Source: Heligmosomoides polygyrus polygyrus
Taxonomy: Eukaryota; Nematoda; Chromadorea; Rhabditida; Heligmosomidae
Reading direction: 5' to 3'
Assembly: GCA_947396885.1 (NCBI GenBank)
Contig: OX377204.1
Location: 4,588,001 to 4,652,000 of the forward strand
DNA length: 64,000 bases
The position numbers and the translations under genes were made by a program. Below the pieces are notes generated by a model. The model was not told the origin of the DNA. It worked only from the letters and a program-made list of their open reading frames with translations, and did no database searches. Every line of letters begins with the position of its first letter. The stretch's first letter is position 1. Positions 1 through 10,469 of the stretch are shown piece after piece.

Positions 1-1560
1 ACATCTTACACTCAGGATAGAGATGCTGAGAATTCGGATTCCTTACCGGTTCGTTGCATTCCCCAAATGGACGTTTCTCCGAGGTTCCACAGGGAGCAAA
101 TTTATGACATTCTCTCAAAATGGTCAAAATCATCCTCTATCTCTCCTGACTTCGTTCCTCTAAGCTTATTAAACAGATTTTAAGCCACATACTTTATCCT
201 CTAGAACATATTTTTAATTTCAGTATTATGACATCTGAAGTGCCAAGAAGATGGAAGCACGCATTCGTTACGCCCATTCCAAAAAAGTCTTTTCTAAGTG
301 ATCCAAAGAACTATCGTCCTATATGTATTACTTCTGTGTTTGCTAGGACCTTCGAAAAAATCGCCAGAAACATATCGTTACGCATTTAGAAAAGCTCTGA
401 TAATCAAATTGGCTTTTTGCAAGGAAGGATGTAGAAACATCCATGCTGACGTCCCTTAACCCATTGACGACCGCGTAGGTCGATATTGGGTCGCAGATTT
501 TCAGTCGCATGGGACCGCGCGGGCCGATTTTGGCCCGCGGTTATGAAACAGGTTCGCTGCGGCCCATTTCTCGCTTTTTCATAGTTTACCAGTATTCATT
601 AGATATGTTGGATCCTACTAATGCTATCTGCACAGTTGTCCGGGAGTGATTTACTTCTAAGCATTGATAAAAACAAATAATCACCACTACACACTATTCA
701 AACTTCGCAAAAATCGATACTATTCACAAACTCCTCGCATTTTACAAAAATGGTTATGCACAAAAGAATTAGTAACATTTCTTGTAAAAATTTTGAAAAC
801 AATCTGAACTAAAATACTTCAAACACTCGCTTCATCGTGTGGTGTCACCTTTTTTCCACGACTCGTGGCGAACCTGCGCCTTTTGTTTTCTTTGCAGACT
901 TTCTTATAGCAGCAAATACATCTACTACGTCCAGCTTTCGCACCTGTTCTAGCCTTCTCCAATATTTGGCTAAACCATTCAGAAGGAGTTTCATTTGGAA
1001 TATCGTGAAGTAGTGATTTCATGAGATTCACGGGTTGGCGCGGTCCCACGCGGCAGACACGCAATTTCTCGCGCGGTCATCAATGGGTTAATGACTGGAC
1101 TGAAGCTATGGAAACTAAAAATAGAATAGACGTGGTATATCTAGACTTTTCAAAAGCTTTCGGTAAGGTGCCTGTAGAAAAACTATTGCTCAAAAAGAAC
1201 ATTGTCGGGATTCATCCAAGCATAACGGAGTGGACGCACAATTTCCTTACAGGAAGGACATACCAGGTGAGGGTTGATGGAGCACTCTCCTCTGTGTTCG
1301 ACGCTTACACTGGCATTACACAAGGCGGGGTGCTCTCACCTCTACTTTTTCTGCTGTACACTTATGAGGTTCCAGAATGAATCTCGAGGTTGGAGGTGAC
1401 GTGCAAAATGTACGCTGATAATGTAAAAATATACAAAGCAATAAAGGAAGACCAGGACACCCACTCCGTTCAAGCAGACTACATAAGCAGTTAGGCCAAA
1501 AAGTGGGATCTGCCACCTGCACCAGAGAAATCCTCTTTCTTACCTTTAGGAGCGAATAAT
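1..1560 (+). pseudogene. CR1-like non-LTR retrotransposon reverse transcriptase, broken
   Basis: Translation left of 456 gives WKHAFVTPIPKKSFLSDPKN and YRPICITSVF, the classic LINE RT entry block. Right of 1091 it continues DVVYLDFSKAFGKVP, ITQGGVLSPLLFLLYT and, in another frame, KMYADNVKIYK, where the catalytic Y-A-D-D has become Y-A-D-N. Several frameshifts and stops are present, and a piggyBac-type element splits it at a TTAA. The block order and wording fit the CR1/Jockey group rather than RTE. It is a dead 5'-truncated copy. Confidence 0.75.
460..1087. mobile_element. piggyBac-type element with TTAA duplication and transposase C-terminal remnant
   Basis: The element is flanked by TTAA at 456-459 and 1088-1091. 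Its ends are inverted repeats: CCCATTGACGACCGCG on the left and CCCATTGATGACCGCG read inward from the right. TTAA target duplication with CCC-beginning ends is the piggyBac signature. A minus-strand frame at 819-1064 has a cysteine-rich stretch (RSRCICCYKKVCKENKRRR) resembling the C-terminal zinc-binding tail of piggyBac transposases; the catalytic part is gone. It splits the LINE reverse transcriptase. Confidence 0.8.
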
Positions 1561-1619
1561 ACGGCAACGATACCTGTTTATAAGTTACAAAATGTTGAAC
1601 TAAAATGTTGTTCTCCTAC

Positions 1620-2457
1620 CCCTCATGGGAACTTGAAATAAACGCGGAAATCACAGCACTACAAAATGAAGTTGCCAAATCTGCAAAAATTAAACTACGT
1701 GGCGGCCAAACTAGACTTGGAATTACCTTAAATTGAGTCTCATAGGATCGATTATCCCAAAGTTGCCGCTTGTGTCATCAACATTTACAGAAACCAAAGG
1801 AACAGTCTCTATTATAAAGCCTGCATACAAAGGACAACTTAGAAATCATACAGTTGGACAACTTCAGTGTTCTACAAAAGTCAGGGCACGATACTTTCAG
1901 TGCCACTTTAAAACCAACGTCTGCACGTGCATGTCACAACTCCAACAGTTATCATGTGCTTGCAGTCCAGGCGACATGAACAACCTAATGAAATCAACAA
2001 CTCTCCCTCAAACATCAAAAAGCCTTATGGTGTTCTCAGAGAACTCCGCTGTTTACGTCGAAACAACAATAGGATCAGCTAATTGCACACAACTGCAGAC
2101 AACATGCGCATAATATCGCGGTGCACTAACGCCACCTGCACAGTGGACGTAAGTGACCTAACCGGATGCTGCAACTGTCTTTCAGGAGCAGAAATCATTC
2201 TATCATGTAAGAGCAGTTGAGATGAAATAACAGCCGATATTACTTGTACCACGCAAACGCAAGTCGCCTTGTTTACGAAAGTTGAACATCTGAACAAGGT
2301 GCGTCTGCATTTTAACTTTTCTACACTATCGACAACTTGCAAACTTATCTGTCCCGGAGGGACAGTAAGAGTAACCGTCAAAGGAGTACTCCAATTCACG
2401 AATGAGGGCGATATTATGGACGGCCCTGAACCAGTTTCCATTAAGCAAGACGCATAA
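1620..2457 (+). pseudogene. Env-like glycoprotein remnant related to phlebovirus Gc, from a BEL/Pao retroelement
   Basis: Two frames (1733-2113 and about 2102-2457, the second with an in-frame stop) together resemble the Phlebovirus Gc (G2) fusion-glycoprotein family. Seen are CTCMSQLQQLSCACSPGD, a downstream TTLPQ, then SRCTNATCTVDVSDLTGCC and CKLICPGGTVRVTV, the cysteine-paired C-terminal region. Established knowledge: nematode BEL/Pao elements such as Cer7 carry env genes of this origin. The reading frame is broken near 2100, and the copy cannot make a full protein. The BEL/Pao gag just downstream supports the assignment. Confidence 0.65.
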
Positions 2458-2463
2458 GGCGAC

Positions 2464-3165
2464 ATGTCATATGCAAAAAGGTTGTTTTATTCAAGTATAA
2501 ATTTGCTTGCTAAAACCACTGAGTTCTTCACCAACCTCAATATGGTACTACGAGTTTTACTAATCATATCAATTTTTTGGAAACAAGATATATTTACGGC
2601 AAAGTTTTTCGCGTCAGAGCCTTATCCACTGGAAGGCAAAGGAAACCTTCCGCAGACAAAGCAGGAAAATTCTATGAGAGCTACTCACGAAATTCTGAGA
2701 GTTGCAGAACTCTCAAGAAATTGTAAAACATGATGTACTCTCATACAGCTTTGTATGATATCACAAAAGATTTCCTCATTATAAAATCTACATGGACGTC
2801 TCATTCCATTATCGTTGAACATCCTTTCGTTAAAACATCATTTCACATTCTTCACAAACGCCATCGGAGAAGGACGCCGCCGCAATGGAGCCAGAAACAA
2901 ATGGAATCAGAACGCTTCCTATAAAAGCCGCCTCATGCAGCCACTCGACATCCTCCTGCTTATCGTCGTGTTCGTCCTCATTCTGGGCCTCGTCCTCGAC
3001 CTCGCCCTCTTCAACATCCGGCGAGCTCATCTCGTCTACATGCGGCTTATGTCCTTCTACCAGACTCAATAAAGACGTCCAATAGGCAAATCGTGTCGAA
3101 GCACTTCTTATCTTCGTGCAGCTGTATGGTTTCGGCTACCGCGAAATAAAGCTCATTAACGGTCA
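2464..3165 (+). other. Stretch between env and gag: hydrophobic segment and probable LTR or leader remnant
   Basis: A frame at 2815-3072 holds one strongly hydrophobic segment (DILLLIVVFVLILGLVLDLA, nt 2947-3006), a possible membrane anchor of the env. AATAAA occurs at 3068-3073. Sequence at 3117-3190 (GCAGCTGTATGGTTTCGGCT onward) recurs at 5993-6060, placing it as a shared leader or LTR edge before each gag piece. LTR borders could not be fixed. Confidence 0.4.
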
Positions 3166-5170
3166 ATGTCGTCATACATCCGCATCATCTGGCGACCACG
3201 GCCAACGAGCCTCACCACTACGAAAGCAGCATCTAATAGCGATGCTCCTTCTTGTTCCACCCACGTAGCCTCTACCGCACCACGCCATTCGCTGAAGAAT
3301 GTCAGGAGCGTTCATTATTCGACGTCAGATTGGTTTTTCAAAAAACAACTTCACTGCTACATATCATCCGTCACTTCACTTCTGAAACACTACTTGGCCT
3401 TATCCAAAGATCAACTCTTCCTTCGTCTCAACAACGATGAGCTCGAAAACTTCTGCCAAGAAATCAGCGCACTCAAGAAGCATTTGCTAAATGCCAATCG
3501 AAAAATCACCAAACTACGTGATTAACGTACGCTCCTTTACTTCCTTCGTCAAGGAGAAGATTGTTTTCGAGAAATACGTCACTAAGTACGGTAACTACTG
3601 CAAATCAATCACGTCTGCAGTAAATCAACTCGGACAACTTGACCAACTGATGAACGCAGTCGACAACGAATACGCAAAAGGAAACCTGCACATGCTGTCA
3701 AACTCTGCCGTCAGACGCTTTACGTGATGAAAGTGACGGACGCTGGCAGCCCTCGAAGGCACAATGGGATCCTGCTCCCGTCTTCGTGCATCAGAACAAT
3801 AGTTGTCCTCCTTCACCTCACATATGTACACCTGCTGCGGCACCAACTGATCCAGCACTTCTCAACTTTGTCGATGCCTCCATTCTGTCAAAACTGGAAC
3901 TACCCACATTCGACGAAAACCTTCTCCCCTGAATTCTCAAAACGCTTCGAGATACTGGTGGACAACAAGTCACAACTGGACGACACCACGAAATTCTCTC
4001 TGCTCAAGTCATGCTTACGTAGCTCCGCCATAATCCATTTAAGGACTACCTCTAAGGACCGAGAGTGCAGAATCGCCATGGATATTCTTAGAACGCACTA
4101 CGACGACAAGGCATAAAGCACATACTCTTCACCAAGCTGGTCAGCTTCATGCAATCCAGAAGGCCGTCACCTTCATATGCTCTACAACCACATGTTTTCC
4201 TGGTTCGACAATCTACAAACGATGACTCCAAGAAAACTACCCTTGGCTCACTTCTTTTCAACAAGCTCCCAGCACGTGTTCGAAGCCAGATCTATGACAG
4301 AACCTCAAATAGCCACAACGTCACACCAAGTGGACTCCTTCATCTGCTTACTGTCAGAAAGGACTCCACTCTCTCCGAAATTGAGTACCACACACGAAGA
4401 ACAACTGAGTTAAAACATATCGCTATGGCTTTCATTCAACTGCACGCAACCTTGCTTCGAAGCCCACTATTACGACACAAGCAACTGACGACAAATCGTC
4501 CTCTCAAGCCAACGAATTCGACAATCAATAGAATGTGCTCTTTGCGGAGAGATCGCGACGGTAGATTAGCCGCATGGGACGTCTGTAAACATTTCTGTCG
4601 CATAAATACGCAAATATGTGGAGATTGTCATTTGTTATTGCTTAATTTTGCCTTTCCGCTTAGTTTTTAGAGTCTATGTAACGACGATGTCATGGTTGAT
4701 TTATTCTTTTGTTATTGTTGTTGATTTTAATTAAATGTTATGCGAATGGTACAATTACCCAAGTTTGAGGTCCGCTGTTGGTCTAGCCAACTCCAGGTGG
4801 GTCTATTTGATATTCTTGGTCACTAAATATGAAAAAGGCAAGCAACCGACTAGGCGGACTTCATTAGCAACTGACAAGGGACATACTCGAAGGAAAGCAA
4901 CGAAGAGCTGCACCGAGTGTAACTCCACACTCCACAGCGTAATGGAATGCACTGTTTTCCCCACGGTGGACTAACGAACTGCTTAAGTCAGACTTCTACG
5001 CCTGTGCTGCAATTGCCGTTCGCCGAAACACGTCGCTAGAGAGTGTTCTTCAAAACGTTCGTGTCGATACTGTTCGAAGAGGCATCACTCATCACTATGC
5101 CGGTAGTCAGCAATCGAAAGCCAGCTGCATCGCCGCGATTTTCTTCACCTCCGAGTGGTGATCAAACGAA
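3166..5170 (+). pseudogene. BEL/Pao-type gag, decayed (DUF1759-like core and C-terminal zinc knuckles)
   Basis: Frames at 3166-3525, 3491-3727, 3724-4116 and 4149-4670 follow one another with frameshifts. EFSKRFEILVDNKSQLDDTT and KFSLLKSCLRSSA match the DUF1759 gag core of BEL/Pao elements, and LLFNKLPARVRSQIYDRTS matches its later block. After an intervening stretch that contains an SL1-like sequence, cysteine-rich knuckles appear at about 4990-5105 (CCNCRSPKHVARECSSKRSC, then a CSKRHHSSLC ending). It is a dead copy. Confidence 0.7.
4748..4769 (+). ncRNA. SL1 spliced-leader-like sequence, copy A
   Basis: The 22 bases match nematode SL1 except at two positions (GGTACAATTACCCAAGTTTG, then AG). 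They are followed directly by GT, as at the donor of an SL RNA. The sequence lies inside the decayed gag region. No Sm-binding site is evident downstream, so a pseudogene or SL-derived repeat is more likely than a working SL RNA gene. Confidence 0.55.
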
Positions 5171-5989
5171 TAGCACTTCAAAACAGTTTTGCCCTTCAAT
5201 GATATAATCTCACACATTCAAAGCACGTTCAATCCACTTTTCAATCCACTTGATGCCTCAAAGACGATTACCGACACAACCTTTCTCAATTCTGCGTCAG
5301 CAAATCGTACAATACGGAACAAGCGGCATCACGCCATCAATTTTCAATTTGCCTATCATCACAACAGAAAATATTGCCATCTCTACGTTCGGATCAACAA
5401 AGTCACAAAAACTAAAGTACAGAAATCAAACGTCGGTCTGCGTTGACGACAACCTCATCAAAGTGACCTCCCATTGGACACCACTATTCAAGAAACGCCA
5501 GTGGATATATACTTTTTGAGTGATCTATGATTGATCTTCCAAAAAAAAGTTATAGAAATTGTTAGAAGCCTTTCAAACCTGTTGTCCAATAACCTTTTGC
5601 TAAAAATTGTACTTCCAATTCCTTTAAATATACTGATTGTCATTTGTCTCTATCGAGCCTTTATGTTGCACATAACCTTAAAGTTCTGAAAGTCATAGCT
5701 AGAACTTTTCTACCGTGGAAATTTTTTGCGTTTTGTAGAATCGGTCTTCAACTTTCTCACCGCTGAATCAATTTTCGATATTCCTGCATATTTCTTCTAT
5801 GACACACAAGAAAGCTTAACCATCATCCTTTACAAGATGTTATATGTATTTTGTCTCGCTTCTGGAATATTTGCTCAAATGTTTTTCTCGTGATGCAGCC
5901 CACCGATTTATGAACAGCACGCGCAAGTTCACGACATCTTCCGCTCCTCACTTATCCGTTCCACTCCTTGGAACTCAATCGATATTTTC

Positions 5990-7200
5990 ACGCAGCTGTA
6001 TGGTTTCGGCTACCGTCGAAGCTTATTAACGGTCAATGTCATCGTCCATCCGCATCAGTCGAAAAGAGCCATATCGAAGAATTTCACAACGCTATGAAGA
6101 ACTGATGTCCCTGAACTTCTCAAGCAGTTTCCTTGAGAGACGAAGATCAAAACTGCTCATCAACGGCAATTAGGCAGAAATGAACCTTGAGTGAATCGAT
6201 AGCCATCCTGTAACTATTCGAGCAACATGTAGAAATTGGAGATCAGACATCTTTAGACACATGGAAAAAGATTCGATGAAAACCTCTTTAATCGGGAGCT
6301 ACTTGACGTCTGAGCGTTGCAGAACGCTATCGGAAAATATCATATGAGCCCTAAATAACGCTGCAAACACTGCCGAGATGGTAGATGATCAAGCGGAAAT
6401 GAATGCCGATGACAAAGTAGAAGGCATCGCAGAGAATGAAAAAGAAATGCAACACGATCAGGAAGAAGACGATCCAGCTGCGGACGAAGTATGCCAAGAT
6501 GCGGACGGATTACGATGACGACCTAGCCGCAGTACAAGGTATCCAGCACGAGATAAGAGATGCCGAACAGGTCCTGCATGACTTCGAGGAAATTATTCGC
6601 CAGCTCAGGCAGGAATCTACGTGCCCACCTCGGAAATTCGACCTTAGAAGGATCAGCCGTAGTATGAAATGTTCACTAAAAGCGCCTTTTGTGAAGTTAC
6701 AGGATCACATTACTCGGATTCCTGCACAGCGGCTCGATATGCAGAAGCCCGTCGACAAGTGATCTCGGATAATCATAAGTGCGACCTGTGTTTGGGAATT
6801 GTCTGCAGCCGTGGTAAAACGTGCTGGAAATTCTTCCAAAAGTGCTACCACTGTCGGCAGTTTGGACATCACTCCGCGCTCTGTGATTTACCGGAGAGAA
6901 GCGACCTCACTCGAGCACAACTGGAGAACGCCAACAGCTCACGCTTAGGATGCCTGAATAGGCTCCAATCGCTCAGTCGCCATTTGAGGTTGTACCTGGG
7001 TCACCACGGATCATAATGCGCCAATCTTCTCGGGCCAGGACTATCGCGGGGATCCGCGATCACAACATTGCGCCAAGGCTTCGGTAAAGAAAACATATGT
7101 GTAGCCTTATCTTCTGCGGTTCGGGGAAAAAATGCGCCGATATTGCAATTCAGCGCAATCTGAAGACGGATCAGAACCGCGACCGCCTCGATCTAAATAA
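5990..7200 (+). pseudogene. Second BEL/Pao gag remnant with zinc knuckle
   Basis: It starts with the leader repeat shared with 3117-3190. A frame at 6436-6762 is charged and coiled-coil-like (QGIQHEIRDAEQVLHDFEEI). A frame at 6669-7016 carries CDLCLGIVCSRGKTCWKFF and CYHCRQFGHHSALC, the CCHC knuckles of a BEL/Pao gag. The frames are truncated and no pol follows. Its relation to the 3.2-5.2 kb piece (separate copy or broken tandem) is unclear. Confidence 0.6.
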
Positions 7201-9120
7201 AAAGGCAAAAGGGCAGATCGTGCGCTACTTTATCTCCTTTTAGTCTTCTCATGCGACTGGGGTTTTCTGCTTTTCTTCTCTCTGCGCCTAGGTAACTTCT
7301 AGATGAGCCTATCCTTAGGATGGGAAATCAGCTGCTGCTAGAAACCTATTGCTTGCTGTCTAGGGCCTTAGGATCTAGGTTTAGGTTTAGATTGTTGTCT
7401 TGTGACTTCCATTATTGTGCTTTCTTTGCTGTGTTTGTTTGTTGGTTTAATTATCCAAGTTTGAGGTTAATAAACTGCGCTTACGACTTGTGTGTAAACA
7501 ATTGGTCGAGCGAGCTACAAGATAGACAGAACCACCGAGGCTTCACCTTCACACTCAATTCTATCACTGCTGAACATCCCTTGTCATCAATAACATTTAT
7601 ACTCCTCCACTAGAAAGTCTGTTGCAGTTGTGAGACTCCGAAAAGCGGAATAGGTATCTCTCCCAGAAAAGTCGCGCCCATCATAACGGTAGCCTTCTTC
7701 AACATCCGTCTAATCTCGCTACAACCGTCACTAGGGAGCATGATAAGATGACATCACATTTTGGGAGACGCGGATGCTTCGACTTGGACCATCACATTTC
7801 GGGCCGTTATCTATTAGGATTGTGCCAAAATTCTTTTGGTTCGCTGTAAGAAATGGTTTGAGCGTCTTCCTCCAGCTCTCGCTCAGTGCCAAATGTCCTC
7901 GCAATTCAAGACTGCGTTAAAGAAAATAGACATTCTATCTGCTATTTGTGTCTCTGATATGTGTTAGCTAGTATAATTCTGTAGAGGAGCATTCCGAGTT
8001 TTATGCTTCTGTTCATTTTCGGTTTTTTTAATTTATTCAAGGCATCAAGCAGCTAGGCAAATTGCTCGGCAGTTAGAGTGAATAAATTTACTGACGTTTC
8101 CTTCTAACATAAACAGCTGAACCATGCTGAACCTTTGAAACCCATCAACTCAACCTATGACTGGATACGCCTCTTAGGCTCAGCCCGGCTGCCAGACAAG
8201 CTTAGCAGTTATAGATATGCTTCGTTCTTTCGCTGGTCAGCTCCCAGGAGCCTTATCAGTGGAGGGCACTATCAATCTCTTATCCTTTGGTGTGGGCTGT
8301 CAGCTTATGAATGTCTCTCATTGCCAAGACTTCTGTTACTGGAAAAATGCATATGCTAAATCTATGTTCTCTTCAGTCGTTTATCGTGATCAGCCCCAGC
8401 ATTTCTCTCCTGCACTGTCGCCGTTTGGGTACAAAATCTACGTTGTAAGCGAGCACTCGGAATGTGTGTTTATCAGTTTTATATTAGCTTTTTTCTAGTG
8501 TTTAATCATTTCTGAGTCTTGAATGTCTACTGTTGAGTTTGTTTGAGTTATGAGTCTTGCTTATTGTTCGCTGATGTAATAGCGCGCCTTTCGGCGCATG
8601 AATAAATAAATAAAATAAATCACGTGATTTTAACAGCTCTAAAATCCCAGCCTTCTTTCACTGTAATCGAGCGAATAAAGATTTTGACTGATGAACTCAG
8701 TCTGAAATAGAAACAGCTGAAGCTTTAGGGTGAACCCTTTGGAGGAGAAGTGGGAAAATACGCAGCATCCCTCAACACAGGAAAAGACCCAATGTCTCCT
8801 AAGTAATCTGAAATCGAGCGGCTTGAATTGAAACGTGTTGAATGTGAAAATAGTAGTACATTCACTAGTACATTCACTCACTTATTCATTACTGCACACA
8901 AGGTGCTCCTTTGAAGAAGAAAAAACACAGCTAGAAAGACGTGAAAATCAAGTAACAGGATCTAGCTTTATAACCAACACAAACAAATTGTGAGCAACCT
9001 GGATAACACTATGAACCGCAGCTGGGTTAAAGTATTTTTGCAGGTTATTTCAGAATACTCAAGGCAAAGGTTTAAAAATATATATCGAAATAATAGTACA
9101 TACCAATTTTATAACATTTT
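7200..9120. other. Unassigned stretch with a hairpin and AATAAA-repeat tail
   Basis: Apart from SL1-like copy B, no gene is seen. At 8581-8620 a hairpin (GCGCCTTTCGGCGC) is followed by tandem AATA units, which looks like the 3' tail of a LINE or SINE. The short open frames here show no recognisable domain. Confidence 0.4.
7444..7465 (+). ncRNA. SL1 spliced-leader-like sequence, copy B
   Basis: The 22 bases match SL1 at all but one position (GGTTTAATTATCCAAGTTTG, then AG) and are followed by GT. The downstream sequence is unrelated to that of the other copies as far as I can see. A functional SL RNA would need an upstream PSE and a downstream Sm site; neither is obvious. Confidence 0.6.
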
Positions 9121-9123
9121 CGG

Positions 9124-10023
9124 GCACTATTGTACTTTCAGGACTCCATAGGTCGAGGAGAGGTCGAAAAAAAATTTCGCCTAAACTTCGCCTAGGGAGG
9201 TTATTTGGGGTGTCGCTCACGAATCTGACATCCGTTTTTGAAATTTCGATTACGGTAGGCTACGGTAGGTGCGAGTGACTAAAGGTGTCGAGGTCATATC
9301 ACCGGCTTCGCCCACGAGGTTTGTTTGGGACGCTGATCATGAATCTGACGTCCGCTTTTCGTTTTACACTGGAGCACGGTAGGTTACGGCAGTTAACGGT
9401 GATTAAGATATGGCCACCAATTTCGCCCAGTAAGGAACGCTTTATAAATCTGAGTATCTTTCAGGCGATCGCTACGGGACCGTTTGCATCCTGTGTCACT
9501 ACCATAACGCCCCAGATAACTTCTATAACTCCTGCGCGAAATCGATGGCCATATCTTAGTCATCGGTACCTACCGTAACCTACTGTACTCCAGCGTGTCA
9601 TATTCGTGATTAGCACCCCAGATAACCCCTGTAGCCAAAGTTAGGGCGAAATCGGTGGCCATATCTTAGTCACACGTACCTACCGTAACCTACTGTACTC
9701 CAGCGTGTCATATTCGTGATCAGCACCCCAGATAACCCCTGTAGCCAAAGTTAGGGCGAAATCGGTGGCCATATCTTAGTCACACGTACCTACCGTAATC
9801 GGCCGAATATTTCAAAAATGGATGTCATATCCGTGATCACCTCCTCAAAAACTCCCTTAGGCGAAGTTAGTGCGGTGATTATGACCTCGACAGCCTTGGT
9901 CACCCGTACCTACCGTAATCGGCCAAAATTTCAAAAACGGGTGTCCGCACCCCAAATAACCCCCTAGGCGAAGTTTGGGCGAAATTTTTTTCGACCTATG
10001 GAGTCCCGAAAGTACAATAGTGC
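9124..10023. repeat. Large inverted-repeat (foldback) element with internal 110-bp tandem repeats
   Basis: The ends are long inverted repeats: GCACTATTGTACTTTCAGGA on the left and GCACTATTGTACTTTCGGGA read inward from the right, with similarity extending some 70 bases. Inside, a unit containing TATTCGTGATNAGCACCCC repeats with a period of 110 (9601, 9711, weaker at about 9826). No coding frame is recognisable. It is probably a non-autonomous DNA transposon. Confidence 0.75.
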
Positions 10024-10325
10024 CAATTTTCGACGGAATAATGCCATTTTGTGGCTCAATCTATTTCCAGTCTATTTCAGGTTAAGATCTTAACTAACGT
10101 CTTCTCTTTAAGAAAAATTGGCTAATTTTTCAATGGCTCAAATATGAATAATAAATTGACCATTTTTCTTGAATCCAAAGGATTTCCTAAATGAGGGAGC
10201 AAAAGAGGGCTTGTACCATGTCCTAGTTAACATGTTTCTTTTTCTCATTCCAGATAAAAATTTTGAAAAACCTATTTTATCGCTTTTGTCCTTTTGTAGA
10301 GCGTCAAAAATCTGCACTTTCGTAC

Positions 10326-10469
10326 CTTAGATCCTCGAGTGTCGATCACGTGTGCTGCCTTTAGGACGAGTAGTCGTGCCTGTTCCACCTCGCATCGTGA
10401 CTGGGCAATCTGCTTTCGTATCGAGTCGAATTCACGAAGCCGCCGTCGAAAGGCTACTCGATACGATGT
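10326..10469 (-). CDS. ACAD10: ACAD10-like exon 19: dehydrogenase C-terminal helical bundle
   Basis: This 48-codon phase 0 exon has a TTCTTCAG acceptor and an AAG|GTACGA donor. It encodes [20 protein letters not shown] and [13 protein letters not shown], the helix preceding the family's final segment. It is isolated between two foldback repeats. The last coding exon or exons were not found to its left. Confidence 0.87.

Noticed and set aside
2830..3069. Acidic minus-strand frame (EEGEVEDEAQNEDEHDD)
   Set aside because: It is the complement of the hydrophobic plus-strand segment after the env remnant; low-complexity shadow.
9601..9830. Regular 110-bp repeats as a CRISPR-like array
   Set aside because: The repeats are contiguous units without unique spacers, lie inside a foldback element, and the DNA is eukaryotic.
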